In this document: one piece after another, positions 34,913 through 43,539 of the stretch
Numbering within the stretch: the first letter of the stretch is position 1
Layout: each line of letters starts with the position of its first letter
NCBI GenBank assembly: GCA_023444095.1
Contig: JAEZRP010000006.1
Span: 121,303-185,302 of the forward strand
DNA: 64,000 nt
Direction of reading: 5' to 3'
Source of the DNA: Bacillota bacterium
GTDB lineage: Bacteria > Bacillota > Clostridia > Christensenellales > Aristaeellaceae
The notes under the pieces: model-generated
Seen by the model: only the letters and a program-made list of their open reading frames with translations
What the model was told of the DNA's origin: nothing
The model's database searches: none
Translations under genes and position numbers: made by a program

Positions 34913-36091
34913 ATGACGGACAAACAAAAGAGGCTCTACACGGGCGTTCTTTTCGGCGCGATCATCTTCATGTCGTCGTCCCACGCGCTGCGCGCGTCGC
35001 TTCTGACGAGCATGATCGACCACTACAGCCTTTCAAGCTCCCAGCAGGGCCTGCCGAGCGCCGTCGCCTCCCTCGGCTCCATGCTCGCGATGCTTCTGGC
35101 GTTCCCGCTCATGGGCCGGGTGCGCAAGCCGACTCTCCTGCTCGTCGCTGCTGGGCTTTCGACGCTTCTGCTCTTTCCGCAGTACCTTCTGCCCGGTTAC
35201 GGCGCGTTCATCGCGCTGAACCTTTTGTTCGGCATCGCTCTCGGCGTCATGGACACGCTCCTTTCGTCCTCCATGGCGGATCTTCATACGGGGCAGCGCT
35301 CGGTCGTCATGATGAGCATCCTGCATGCGTGCTACGGCGTCGGCGGAATCGTCTCGCCCATGGTTTACGGCGCGATCCTCAAAAGCGGCGCACCCTGGAA
35401 CACCGTCTACCTTTCGACGATGGCGCTGGGCGTCCTGCTCCTCATCTATATGGCCCCCGTCTCCGTCCGCCAGTCGGCGCTCCCCGCGAGCGTGGACATT
35501 CAGGCGTCCGGTCTCATCACCCGCGCGGGACTCGCGGAATTCTTTCGGAACCGCCGCCTTGCCGCGCTGACCGCGTTCGCGCTCACATTCGGCCTCTTCT
35601 TCGGGGGCGTCAACACATGGATCATTCGCTTTGTAAACGTCACGTACTCCGAGCGGCTGGGAGACCTCACGCTGTCGCTCGTATACCTCGGCGTGACGGC
35701 GGGCAGACTCGCGACCCCGCTCACGGGCATCGGCCAGATGACGTACCTGAAGCTCATGGGTTTTGCCGCGTGGGCGCTCCTCTCCGCGGCGCTTCTCATC
35801 GGCTCCGGCCCCGCGACGGTCGCGCTCATCTGCCTCGCATTCTTCCTCTCCGGCTCCATGCTCCCATTCGCGCTCAACGCCGCGTGCCAGTTGAACCGGA
35901 GAAACACGATGCTTGCCTCGACCATTCTGTTTTTCGCCATGTACGTCGGGCAGGCGATCTCGGCTCCCCTCATCGGGGCGATCGAGGCGCGCGCGGGCCT
36001 TCCCCTCGCGATGGAAATCTGCTATCTCTTCGCCGCCGTCAGCTCCGCCTGCGTCCTGATCGGCGATGGCCGGAAACATGGCGCGACCTGA
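34913..36091 (+). CDS. Major facilitator superfamily transporter
   Basis: A 392-residue protein with about twelve hydrophobic helices. An MFS-like loop after helix 2 reads G-R-V-R-K-P-T, and G-I-A-L-G-V-M-D-T marks helix 4. Substrate unknown; the fold resembles small sugar or drug permeases (FucP/YfkF-like). The ATG at 34913 is six bases after GGAGG; the ATG at 34907 touches it. The 3' end overlaps the U32 peptidase gene by 26 bp, so they form a two-gene unit. Confidence 0.85.
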   Translation: MTDKQKRLYTGVLFGAIIFMSSSHALRASLLTSMIDHYSLSSSQQGLPSAVASLGSMLAMLLAFPLMGRVRKPTLLLVAAGLSTLLLFPQYLLPGYGAFIALNLLFGIALGVMDTLLSSSMADLHTGQRSVVMMSILHACYGVGGIVSPMVYGAILKSGAPWNTVYLSTMALGVLLLIYMAPVSVRQSALPASVDIQASGLITRAGLAEFFRNRRLAALTAFALTFGLFFGGVNTWIIRFVNVTYSERLGDLTLSLVYLGVTAGRLATPLTGIGQMTYLKLMGFAAWALLSAALLIGSGPATVALICLAFFLSGSMLPFALNAACQLNRRNTMLASTILFFAMYVGQAISAPLIGAIEARAGLPLAMEICYLFAAVSSACVLIGDGRKHGAT

Positions 36092-37271
36092 GCTGCTCGC
36101 CCCGGCGGGCGACCTCGAAACCGCGCGGATGGCCTTGCGTTTCGGCGCGGACGCGGTATACGTGGGCGGGCCGCTTCTCCAGTTGCGCGCGAAGAGCGCT
36201 GGCCTTTCGCCGAGCGAGATCGCGCTTCTCTCCCGCGAGGCGCACGCCCTTGGAAAACGCGTGTACGTCGCGGTCAACTCCTTCGCCTTTGATCATGAGT
36301 TTCCCGCCTTGCGCGGTTACGCGCAATCGCTTGCGGAGGCGGGCGCCGACGCGGCGATCATTTCAGACCCCGGCGTCATGGCGCTCTTCCGGGATGCCGC
36401 GCCGACCCTACCCATCCACGTGAGCACCCAGGCGAACTGCACGAACGCGCAAACCGCGCGCGTATATTACGCCCTCGGCGCGCGGCGGCTCGTGCCCGCG
36501 CGGGAGCTCTCGCTTTCCCAACTGATCGAGCTGAAAAGAAATCTCCCCGCCGACATGGAGGTCGAGGCGTTCGTGCACGGCGCGATGTGCATGGCGTACT
36601 CGGGCCGCTGCATGATGAGCGCACATCTCACGGGCCGCAGCGCGAACCGGGGCGAATGCACGCAGCCCTGCCGCTGGAACTACGCTTTGGAGGAAGAAAA
36701 GAGGCCGAGACAGTTTTTCCCCGTCGAGGAGGCGGAGGGCCGCACGGCGATCCTGAGCGCGGGCGACCTTTGCTGTCTGCCGTTCCTCGACCGGCTGACC
36801 GAGGCGGGCGTCTCGGCGTTCAAGATCGAGGGGCGCATGAAGTCGGAATTCTACGTCGCGACGGTTGTGAACGCGTACAAAAGGCGGCTCGACGACCCGG
36901 GTGCCGATCCCGCGCCGCTTTTGCGCGAGCTTCGCAGCGTGAGCCACAGGCCGTATTCCACGGGATTCTACTTCGGAAGACCGAACGACGCTTCTGGCGA
37001 AACAGAACAGGGGTCCGTCTATTCCGGGCGCGTCCTGACCGTCGAAGGCGGCCGGGCGAGAATTGTGCTCAAGAACCGGTTTTCGGAGGGCGACGTTCTC
37101 GAAATCGTATCCCCCGCCACGCTCGGGTTTTCCTTCGCGCCCAAAAACATCAGGGACGCGCAGGGAAGCCCCGCAGAGGCCGCCGCGCGTCCCGATGAGA
37201 TCTATGAAATGGATTGTCCCGCGTCACTTTTCCCCGGCGACCTCCTGAGACGGCGGCTTCCAGTAGGCTGA
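36066..37271 (+). CDS. Peptidase U32 family protein
   Basis: A 401-residue TIM-barrel-like protein. P-E-L-L-A-P-A-G-D-L-E at the N-terminus, H-V-S-T-Q-A-N near 118 and the block F-V-H-G-A-M-C-M-A-Y-S-G-R-C ending N-R-G-E-C-T-Q-P-C-R (about 160-195) define U32. The four cysteines fit the iron-sulphur site now known in U32 relatives that hydroxylate 23S rRNA or tRNA (RlhA, TrhP), so an RNA-modifying role is as likely as collagenase. Its length matches RlhA-short forms without the extra C-terminal domain. The start at 36066 is uncertain (36078 also possible). The 3' end overlaps the opposing DUF2087 gene by 48 bp. Confidence 0.86.
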   Translation: MAGNMARPELLAPAGDLETARMALRFGADAVYVGGPLLQLRAKSAGLSPSEIALLSREAHALGKRVYVAVNSFAFDHEFPALRGYAQSLAEAGADAAIISDPGVMALFRDAAPTLPIHVSTQANCTNAQTARVYYALGARRLVPARELSLSQLIELKRNLPADMEVEAFVHGAMCMAYSGRCMMSAHLTGRSANRGECTQPCRWNYALEEEKRPRQFFPVEEAEGRTAILSAGDLCCLPFLDRLTEAGVSAFKIEGRMKSEFYVATVVNAYKRRLDDPGADPAPLLRELRSVSHRPYSTGFYFGRPNDASGETEQGSVYSGRVLTVEGGRARIVLKNRFSEGDVLEIVSPATLGFSFAPKNIRDAQGSPAEAAARPDEIYEMDCPASLFPGDLLRRRLPVG

Positions 37272-37505
37272 ACAGTCCGGCGTGCGCATGAGAAGGGCGT
37301 GGTCGACGAGGTAGCGCCGCACGGTCGCGTGGTCGACGCAGATGGGCGCGAGGATTTCCTTCACCTCGAATTCCGTGTACGTCCGCCCCGCCTCGAATTC
37401 TTCCGCGATGCGCATGGCGACGAGCGCCTTGTTCTTTTCCTTCACCTGAAACGTCCGCAGACGCAGGGGTTCGACCGACTCAAAAAACCGGTCCGCGCTT
37501 TCCAT
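37224..37505 (-). CDS. DUF2087 domain protein
   Basis: A 93-residue protein. The part from F-E-A-G-R-T-Y-T-E-F-E-V-K-E-I-L to V-R-R-Y-L-V-D-H-A-L-L-M-R matches DUF2087, a small winged-helix-like domain often found alone or after HTH domains. GGGAGAAG precedes the ATG, which overlaps the NUDIX stop (TGATG). The last ten residues lie opposite the end of the U32 gene. Possibly a transcription factor for the NUDIX gene or an RNA-binding module; function unknown. Confidence 0.72.
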   Translation of the reverse strand: MESADRFFESVEPLRLRTFQVKEKNKALVAMRIAEEFEAGRTYTEFEVKEILAPICVDHATVRRYLVDHALLMRTPDCSAYWKPPSQEVAGEK

Positions 37506-37966
37506 CAGCACTTCTCCCTTTCCGATCCGATATAGATGGTCTCCCCGAACGAGAGCATGCTTTGGATGTTGTCCCGGATGGCATGCGGGAAGAGGTTGCT
37601 CGTCGGGATATCCTTGATGTTGACCCACTCGAGGCCGATCTGGAACCTGTCGTGCTCCGTGGGTCTTAGCGCCTCCCCGCTCAGAAGGCGGCAGAGAAAG
37701 ACGAAGTAGATCTTGTGGCAGAGCTTTTCGTCGTCGTCTCCGGGCCGCTCGGAGATGCGCTCGTACACGCCCGAGAGCCGCATAGGCTTGACGCGGTAGC
37801 CCGTTTCCTCCAATAATTCCCGGGTCACGGCGTCCGTGAGCGTTTCCCCTGGGTTCTGCCCGCCGCCCGGGAGCGCGTAGTACTCGCCGAAGCGCGAGGT
37901 GCATCTGTTGAGCAGGATCCTTCCCTCGTCGACGACGATGGCCTTGGCCGAGTTCCTGACAGGCAT
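37505..37966 (-). CDS. NUDIX hydrolase
   Basis: A 153-residue pyrophosphohydrolase. The NUDIX box runs from G-G-G-Q-N-P-G-E-T to R-E-L-L-E-E-T-G-Y (about residues 34-57), with all metal-binding Glu residues. The A-L-P-G-G-G segment before it is standard. Substrate may be a damaged or signalling nucleotide; the family is too broad to say. GGAGG precedes the start and a TTGTAA/TATAAT promoter lies upstream. It is followed by DUF2087 with a 1-bp overlap. Confidence 0.9.
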   Translation of the reverse strand: MPVRNSAKAIVVDEGRILLNRCTSRFGEYYALPGGGQNPGETLTDAVTRELLEETGYRVKPMRLSGVYERISERPGDDDEKLCHKIYFVFLCRLLSGEALRPTEHDRFQIGLEWVNIKDIPTSNLFPHAIRDNIQSMLSFGETIYIGSEREKC

Positions 37967-37997
37967 GGCAATGCCCTCCGTAAAAAGTATTGTCGGT

Positions 37998-38026
37998 ATT
38001 ATACACTTTTGCGCGCCGCATTACAA
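37998..38026 (-). promoter_or_regulatory. Promoter of the NUDIX-DUF2087 unit
   Basis: Minus strand TTGTAA, 17-base spacer, TATAAT. Confidence 0.68.
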
Positions 38027-38105
38027 GCGCACGGGCGGTTTCTCATGGAAATCGCTCCGGTTTTGTTAACGATGATTAAGTATATGAGAAAATATCGCGT
38101 TTCGA

Positions 38106-38134
38106 TTGAACGCAGGTGTGCATGTTGCTACAAT
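38106..38134 (+). promoter_or_regulatory. Promoter of the 2-oxoacid dehydrogenase operon
   Basis: TTGAAC, 17-base spacer, TACAAT, with an AT-rich stretch just upstream (38060-38100) that may act as an UP element. Leader about 45 bases, no riboswitch seen. Confidence 0.7.
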
Positions 38135-38187
38135 AAATACGGTTTAAAAAGCGCGAGGCTTGTCCGTTGCGCGATAAGGAGGTTCCC

Positions 38188-39561
38188 ATGGCTGTTGCTG
38201 TCATCATGCCCCGGCAGGGCAATACGGTGGAAAGCTGCATCATCACAAAGTGGAACAAGCGGAAGGGCGACAAGGTCGAGGTGGGAGACGTTCTTTTCTC
38301 CTACGAGACCGACAAAGCCGCGTTTGACGAGGATGCCAAAGTCGCCGGCACTCTGATTGACGTCTTCTTCGAGGAGGGCGACGACGTACCCTGCCTTATG
38401 AACGTTTGCGTGATCGGCGCACCGGGCGAATCCACGGACGAATTCAGGCCCGACGGCGCATCCGCCGCGCCCGCGCCCGCCGCCGAACAGCCGGAAGCTC
38501 CCGCGGTTGCCGCTCAGTCGGAGGCGGCGGAGCTCGCCGAGCCCGCCGTGTTCTCGGGCGATCTGAAAATATCTCCCCGCGCGAAGGCGCTCGCCGAGGC
38601 GCGCGGCGCGGATCTCTCCTTTGTCCAGCCCACCGGCCCCGACGGCCGCGTGATCGCGCGCGACGTGCAGGCGCTCATCGACGCGGGAAGGCTCGTCTCG
38701 AAGGCGGCTGCTTCCTCCTATGCGGGCGGCGTTCAGGGCACCGGCCTCGGCGGACGCGTGACGCTTTCCGACCTCGAGAGAAAGCCCGAGGCCGTGGCTC
38801 CCGTGGCTGCGGCTCCAGCCTCCGCCCCGGCTGCCGAGATCGGAAAACCCGTGGACGACGGCTATACCGAACCCATGACGAATATGCGCAAGGTGATCGC
38901 GAAGTCCATGATGGCGTCGCTTTCCTCCATGGCGCAGCTCACCCACAACATCTCCTTCGACGCCACCGAGATCCAGAACCTGCGCGCGACGTTCAAGGAG
39001 AAGGGCGAATCCCTCGGCATGAGCAAGATCACCCTCAACGACATCATCATGTACGCGGTCGTCAAGACACTCAAGATGCCCGCGCACAGGGCGCTCAACG
39101 CGAACCTCATCGACGACGGCAAGACCATGAAGTACTTTCACGGCGTGCACCTCGGCTTCGCGTGCGACACGGAGCGCGGCCTCATGGTGCCCACCATCTT
39201 CAGCGCAGACAGGATGAGCCTTCTCGAGCTTTCGAACGCGACGAAGCAGCTCGCGAAGGAAGCCAAGGAGGGAAAGATCAGCCCCGACTACCTGCGCGGC
39301 GCGTCCTTCACCGTCTCAAACCTCGGGTCCCTGGGCATCGAGAGCTTCACGCCCGTCATCAACCCGCCGCAGACCGGGATCCTCGGCGTGTGCGCGATCA
39401 CCACGCGCGTGAAGGAAGTCGCGGGCCAGATCAAGGCGTATCCCGCCATGACACTCTCCCTGACCTACGACCACAGGGCGATGGACGGCACCCCGGCCTC
39501 GAAGTTCCTCGCGGACCTCAAGGTCAACCTCGAGAACTTCACGCTGCTTCTGGCGAAATAA
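38188..39561 (+). CDS. Dihydrolipoyl acyltransferase (E2) of a 2-oxoacid dehydrogenase complex
   Basis: A 457-residue E2 core subunit. The lipoyl domain (1-80) carries E-T-D-K-A with lipoyl Lys43; an Ala/Pro linker follows; one peripheral-subunit-binding domain lies at about 128-165 (I-S-P-R-A-K-A-L-A-E); the catalytic domain ends with D-H-R-A-M-D-G, His429 and Asp433. A second binding-domain-like remnant (G-T-G-L-G-G-R-V-T-L-S-D) sits in the linker. AAGGAGG precedes the ATG. First gene of E2-E3-E1. The acyl group (acetyl, branched or acetoin-derived) is not certain. Confidence 0.9.
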   Translation: MAVAVIMPRQGNTVESCIITKWNKRKGDKVEVGDVLFSYETDKAAFDEDAKVAGTLIDVFFEEGDDVPCLMNVCVIGAPGESTDEFRPDGASAAPAPAAEQPEAPAVAAQSEAAELAEPAVFSGDLKISPRAKALAEARGADLSFVQPTGPDGRVIARDVQALIDAGRLVSKAAASSYAGGVQGTGLGGRVTLSDLERKPEAVAPVAAAPASAPAAEIGKPVDDGYTEPMTNMRKVIAKSMMASLSSMAQLTHNISFDATEIQNLRATFKEKGESLGMSKITLNDIIMYAVVKTLKMPAHRALNANLIDDGKTMKYFHGVHLGFACDTERGLMVPTIFSADRMSLLELSNATKQLAKEAKEGKISPDYLRGASFTVSNLGSLGIESFTPVINPPQTGILGVCAITTRVKEVAGQIKAYPAMTLSLTYDHRAMDGTPASKFLADLKVNLENFTLLLAK

Positions 39562-39577
39562 GAAGGAGAATTCATAG

Positions 39578-40948
39578 ATGGCAATGTTTGATCTGATTGT
39601 TCTGGGCGGCGGCCCGGCGGGCTACCTCGGCGCGGAGCGCGCGGCGCACGCGGGCCTCAAGACCTGCGTGATCGAGAAGCGCGCGCTGGGCGGCGTGTGC
39701 CTGAACGAAGGCTGCATCCCCTCGAAGGCGCTTCTAAACTCCGCGAAGATCTACGAGCACGCCAAGGAAGGCGTTAAGTACGGCGTCTCGGCCTCTGACG
39801 TGAAGCTCGACCAGAAGGCCGTCGTTGCGCGGCGCGGCAAGGTCGTGAAAACCTTGGTCGCGGGCGTGGGCGCCAAGATGAAGGCGGCGGGCGTGACGGT
39901 CGTCAAGGAGGAGGGCGTCATCTCCGGGCGCGCGGACGGCGGCTACAAGGTCACGGCGGGCGGCCAGGAGTACACGGCGACGAAGCTCCTCATCGCGACG
40001 GGCTCGTCGGCGCTCGTCCCCCCCATCCCCGGCGTGCGCGAGAACATCGGCGGTTTTGTGCTCACCAACCGCGAGGTGCTCGAACTTCCGGAGATTCCCA
40101 AGAACTTCGTCATCATCGGCGGCGGCGTCATCGGGCTCGAAATGGCGGCCTATTATTGCGTCGCGGGCGCGCATGTGACCGTCGTCGAGATGCTCGACCA
40201 CATTGCCGGGCCCACCGACCGCGAAATTTCGACCATGCTCCAGAAGGAGTACGCCAAGAAGGGCGTGGACTTCAAGCTCAACACCAAGGTCGTGGCCGTC
40301 GAGCCGGGCAAGGTCGTCTGCGAGGCGGAAGGAAAGACCATCGAGATTCCCGCCGACAAGGTACTTCTCTCCATCGGTCGCCGCGCGAACACCGCAAATA
40401 TCGGGCTCGAGACCATCGGTGTGGATCTCAACCGGGGCGTGATCGTGGTCGATGAACAGTGCCGCACGAACGTCGAGGGCGTGTACGCGGCGGGCGACTG
40501 CATCGGCGGCATCATGCTCGCGCACACCGCCTACCGCGAGGCGGAGGTCGCCGTCAACGCGATGATCGGAAAGCGCGACAAGATGCGCTATCACGCGAAC
40601 CCGTCGGTCATCTACACCCACCCGGAGGTCGCCTCCTGCGGCCTGACCGAGGAGGAAGCCGCGCAGAAGGGACTCGAGGTGGAGGTCAAAAAGCTCTCCA
40701 TGCGCTATTCGGGCCGCTTCATCGCGGAGAACGAGGGCGAGGACGGCATCTGCAAGATCCTGGTCGACAAGAAGCACAGAAACGTCGTGGGCGTCCACAT
40801 GCTCGGCAATTCCGGCTCCGAGGCCATCTGGGGCGCGGCGGCGCTCATCGAATCCGAGATGCGCGTCAAGGACGTGAAGGAAATCATCTTCCCGCATCCG
40901 ACCGTCAGCGAGATGATCCGCGAGGTCATCTGGGAGTTCAAAGACTGA
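39578..40948 (+). CDS. lpdA: Dihydrolipoyl dehydrogenase (E3)
   Basis: A 456-residue flavoprotein that reoxidises dihydrolipoyl E2 with NAD+. FAD site G-G-G-P-A-G-Y near 10-16, redox disulphide Cys41/Cys46 (C-L-N-E-G-C), NAD site G-G-G-V-I-G-L-E near 187, and the C-terminal H-P-T-V-S-E catalytic His. AAGGAG precedes the start. It lies 16 bp after E2 and 29 bp before E1. No lipoyl domain is fused at its N-terminus. Confidence 0.95.
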   Translation: MAMFDLIVLGGGPAGYLGAERAAHAGLKTCVIEKRALGGVCLNEGCIPSKALLNSAKIYEHAKEGVKYGVSASDVKLDQKAVVARRGKVVKTLVAGVGAKMKAAGVTVVKEEGVISGRADGGYKVTAGGQEYTATKLLIATGSSALVPPIPGVRENIGGFVLTNREVLELPEIPKNFVIIGGGVIGLEMAAYYCVAGAHVTVVEMLDHIAGPTDREISTMLQKEYAKKGVDFKLNTKVVAVEPGKVVCEAEGKTIEIPADKVLLSIGRRANTANIGLETIGVDLNRGVIVVDEQCRTNVEGVYAAGDCIGGIMLAHTAYREAEVAVNAMIGKRDKMRYHANPSVIYTHPEVASCGLTEEEAAQKGLEVEVKKLSMRYSGRFIAENEGEDGICKILVDKKHRNVVGVHMLGNSGSEAIWGAAALIESEMRVKDVKEIIFPHPTVSEMIREVIWEFKD

Positions 40949-40977
40949 GACAGGACTAACATAAGGGAGAGAATACT

Positions 40978-43446
40978 ATGTCCAAGCAGCTTTTCGTCGA
41001 TCCGAATGTCGCGCGCGCGCCCGGCAAAATTACGTTCACGGACATTCCGGTCAACACCTACCAAAAGAAGGTCAAGGACGAGGTCGGCAACTTCACGCCC
41101 GATCAGTTCAAGCACATCTACCGCGACATGCTGTTCCTGCGTGAGTTCGAGACCATGATCCAGGATATCAAGACGACCTCCGAGTACAAGGGCGTCGCCT
41201 ACACCCATCCCGGCCCCGCGCACCTTGGCATCGGCCAGGAGGCGTCCGCCGTGGGCGAGGCGTTTGTTCTGGAAGTCGAGGACATGATCTTCGGCTCCCA
41301 CAGGAGCCATTGCGACATCCTCGCCAAGGGTCTTTCCGCCATCGAGAAGCTCGGCGACGACGAGCTCATGGCGATCATGAAGGACTTCCTCGGCGGAAAG
41401 ACGCTCGCCGTCGCCGAGACCGAGCCGCACGCGAGCGTCAAGGACCTCGCGGTCAACTTCCTGCTCTATGGCGCGATGGCCGAAATCTTCGCGCGCGAGA
41501 CGGGATTCAACCGGGGCCTGGGCGGCTCGATGCACACCTTCTTCACTCCGTTTGGCATCTATCCCAACAACGCCATCGTCGGCGGCTCGGGCACCATCGC
41601 CATGGGCGCGGCGCTCTACAAGCGCGTGAACCGCAAAAAGGGCATCGTGGTCGCGAACATCGGCGACGGCTCCCTCGGGCGCGGCCCGGTGCTCGAGGCG
41701 CTCAACATGTCCGGCATGGGCCAGCTCACCGAGCTCTGGGACGACGACATGAAGGGCGGCCTGCCCGTCGTCTTCAACGTCTTCAACAACATGTACGGCA
41801 TGGGCGGCCAGACCGTCGGCGAGACCATGGGCTACGACATGCCCGCGCGCCTCGCGGCCGGCTTCAACCCCAACCAGATGAACACCGAGCGGATCGACGG
41901 CTGGAACCCGCTGGCCGTGATCGACGCCTACCGCCGCAAGAAGGCGCTCCTCGAGGAGGGCAAGGGCCCGTGCTTCCTCGACGTCGTCACCTACCGCATG
42001 TCCGGCCACAGCCCGTCCGATTCCTCCAGCTACCGCACCAAGGAGGAGATCGACGCCTGGTGGGCGCAGGACCCGATCATCGCGTTCCGCGCGCAGATGA
42101 TCGAGGCGGGCGTCGCGACCGATGCCGAGTGCGACGAGATCAAATCCTACGTCGAGGACGCCATCCTCAGAAACTTCAAACTCTCCATCGACGAGACCCT
42201 CTCCCCCCGCATGAACCTCGACAAGAACCCCGACGAGCTCGCGGACATGATGTTCACCAACGGCCGCGTCGAATCCTTCGGAACCGCGAAGCCGGACGTG
42301 CTCATGCCTCTTTCGGAGAACCCGCGCGTCACGGCCATCGCCCGCAAGGAGCGCTACGCCTACACGGCGGACGGCAAGCCCGTCTCCAAGAACAAGGTCT
42401 ATCAGCTGCGCGACGGACTCTTCGAGGCGATCATCGACCGCTTCTACAAGGATTCCTCCCTCGCGGCGTGGGGCGAGGACGTGCGCGACTGGGGCGGCGC
42501 GTTCGCGGTGTACCGCGGGCTCACCGAGGCGCTCCCGTACCACAGGCTCTTCAACTCCCCCATTTCGGAGTCCGCCATCGTCGGCGCGGCGGTCGGCTAC
42601 GCCATGGCGGGCGGACGCGCGCTCGCGGAACTCATGTACTGCGACTTCCTCGGCTGCGCGGGCGACGAGGTGTTCAATCAGATGGCCAAGTGGCAGGCGA
42701 TGTCCGCAGACATCATCAAGATGCCGGTCGTTCTTCGCGTGTCCATCGGCTCCAAGTACGGCGCGCAGCACTCCCAGGACTGGACGGCGCTCACCGCGCA
42801 CATTCCGGGTCTGAAGGTCGCCTTCCCCGCCACGCCCTACGACGCCAAGGGCCTCATGGCCACGGCGCTTTCGGGCACCGATCCCGTGGTGTTCTTCGAG
42901 TCACAGCGCATCTACGACGTCGGCGAGCAGTTCCACAAGGAAGGCGTCCCGGCGGAGTACTATGAGATTCCCTTCGGCAAGGCAGACGTGAAGATCCAGG
43001 GCGACGACGTCACCATCCTGTCCTTCGGCGCCGTTCTCTATCGCGCACTCGAGGCCGCGAAGGAGCTCAAGGAGAAGTACGGCATGACCGCCGAGGTCAT
43101 CGACGCGCGCACCATCGTGCCCTTCGACTACGACGCCGTGCTCGAGTCCGTCAAAAAGACCGGGCGGCTCGTCATCGTCACCGACGCGTGCGAGCGCGGC
43201 TCCTTCGCGAGCGAGGTCGCCCGTCAGGTCACCGAACTCGCCTTCGACGAGCTCGACGCGCCGCCGGTGGTGGTCGCTTCCCGCAACTGGATCACTCCCG
43301 CGCACGAGCTGGAGGAAGACTTCTTCCCGCAGCCGAGCTGGATCCTCGACGCCATCGACGCCAAGATCGTCCCGCTCAAGGGCCACGTGCGCACCACCAA
43401 CCAGACGAAGAACCAGAAGCTCATCAACGAGCGCAAGGGCGTGTAA
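40978..43446 (+). CDS. Fused E1 alpha-beta 2-oxoacid dehydrogenase
   Basis: An 822-residue thiamine-diphosphate decarboxylase with both E1 halves in one chain. The alpha part (about 1-400) has R-S-H near 109, G-L-G-G-S-M-H near 180 and the ThDP motif G-D-G (229-231) to N-N (270-271). The beta part (from about 480) starts Q-L-R-D-G-L-F-E-A-I and contains E-D-V-R-D-W-G-G and the C-terminal transketolase domain. Two-gene E1 is normal for alpha2beta2 enzymes; fused forms occur in some anaerobes. Possible substrates are pyruvate, branched-chain oxoacids or acetoin. A strong terminator follows. Confidence 0.9.
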   Translation: MSKQLFVDPNVARAPGKITFTDIPVNTYQKKVKDEVGNFTPDQFKHIYRDMLFLREFETMIQDIKTTSEYKGVAYTHPGPAHLGIGQEASAVGEAFVLEVEDMIFGSHRSHCDILAKGLSAIEKLGDDELMAIMKDFLGGKTLAVAETEPHASVKDLAVNFLLYGAMAEIFARETGFNRGLGGSMHTFFTPFGIYPNNAIVGGSGTIAMGAALYKRVNRKKGIVVANIGDGSLGRGPVLEALNMSGMGQLTELWDDDMKGGLPVVFNVFNNMYGMGGQTVGETMGYDMPARLAAGFNPNQMNTERIDGWNPLAVIDAYRRKKALLEEGKGPCFLDVVTYRMSGHSPSDSSSYRTKEEIDAWWAQDPIIAFRAQMIEAGVATDAECDEIKSYVEDAILRNFKLSIDETLSPRMNLDKNPDELADMMFTNGRVESFGTAKPDVLMPLSENPRVTAIARKERYAYTADGKPVSKNKVYQLRDGLFEAIIDRFYKDSSLAAWGEDVRDWGGAFAVYRGLTEALPYHRLFNSPISESAIVGAAVGYAMAGGRALAELMYCDFLGCAGDEVFNQMAKWQAMSADIIKMPVVLRVSIGSKYGAQHSQDWTALTAHIPGLKVAFPATPYDAKGLMATALSGTDPVVFFESQRIYDVGEQFHKEGVPAEYYEIPFGKADVKIQGDDVTILSFGAVLYRALEAAKELKEKYGMTAEVIDARTIVPFDYDAVLESVKKTGRLVIVTDACERGSFASEVARQVTELAFDELDAPPVVVASRNWITPAHELEEDFFPQPSWILDAIDAKIVPLKGHVRTTNQTKNQKLINERKGV

Positions 43447-43461
43447 CAAAAAGGAATCATT

Positions 43462-43494
43462 CCGGCGCGATGCACTGTCGCGCCGGGCTTTTTT
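43462..43494 (+). terminator. Intrinsic terminator of the dehydrogenase operon
   Basis: Perfect 9-bp stem CCGGCGCGA/TCGCGCCGG, 7-base loop, then GCTTTTTT. Confidence 0.9.
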
Positions 43495-43539
43495 GTGTTA
43501 TAATATGGGAAAATGGTTCGATATCGAAAGGAGCCGCGC

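Noticed and set aside
38135..38187. Riboswitch in the leader of the dehydrogenase operon
   Set aside because: The leader is only about 45 bases and shows no stable fold or known aptamer signature.
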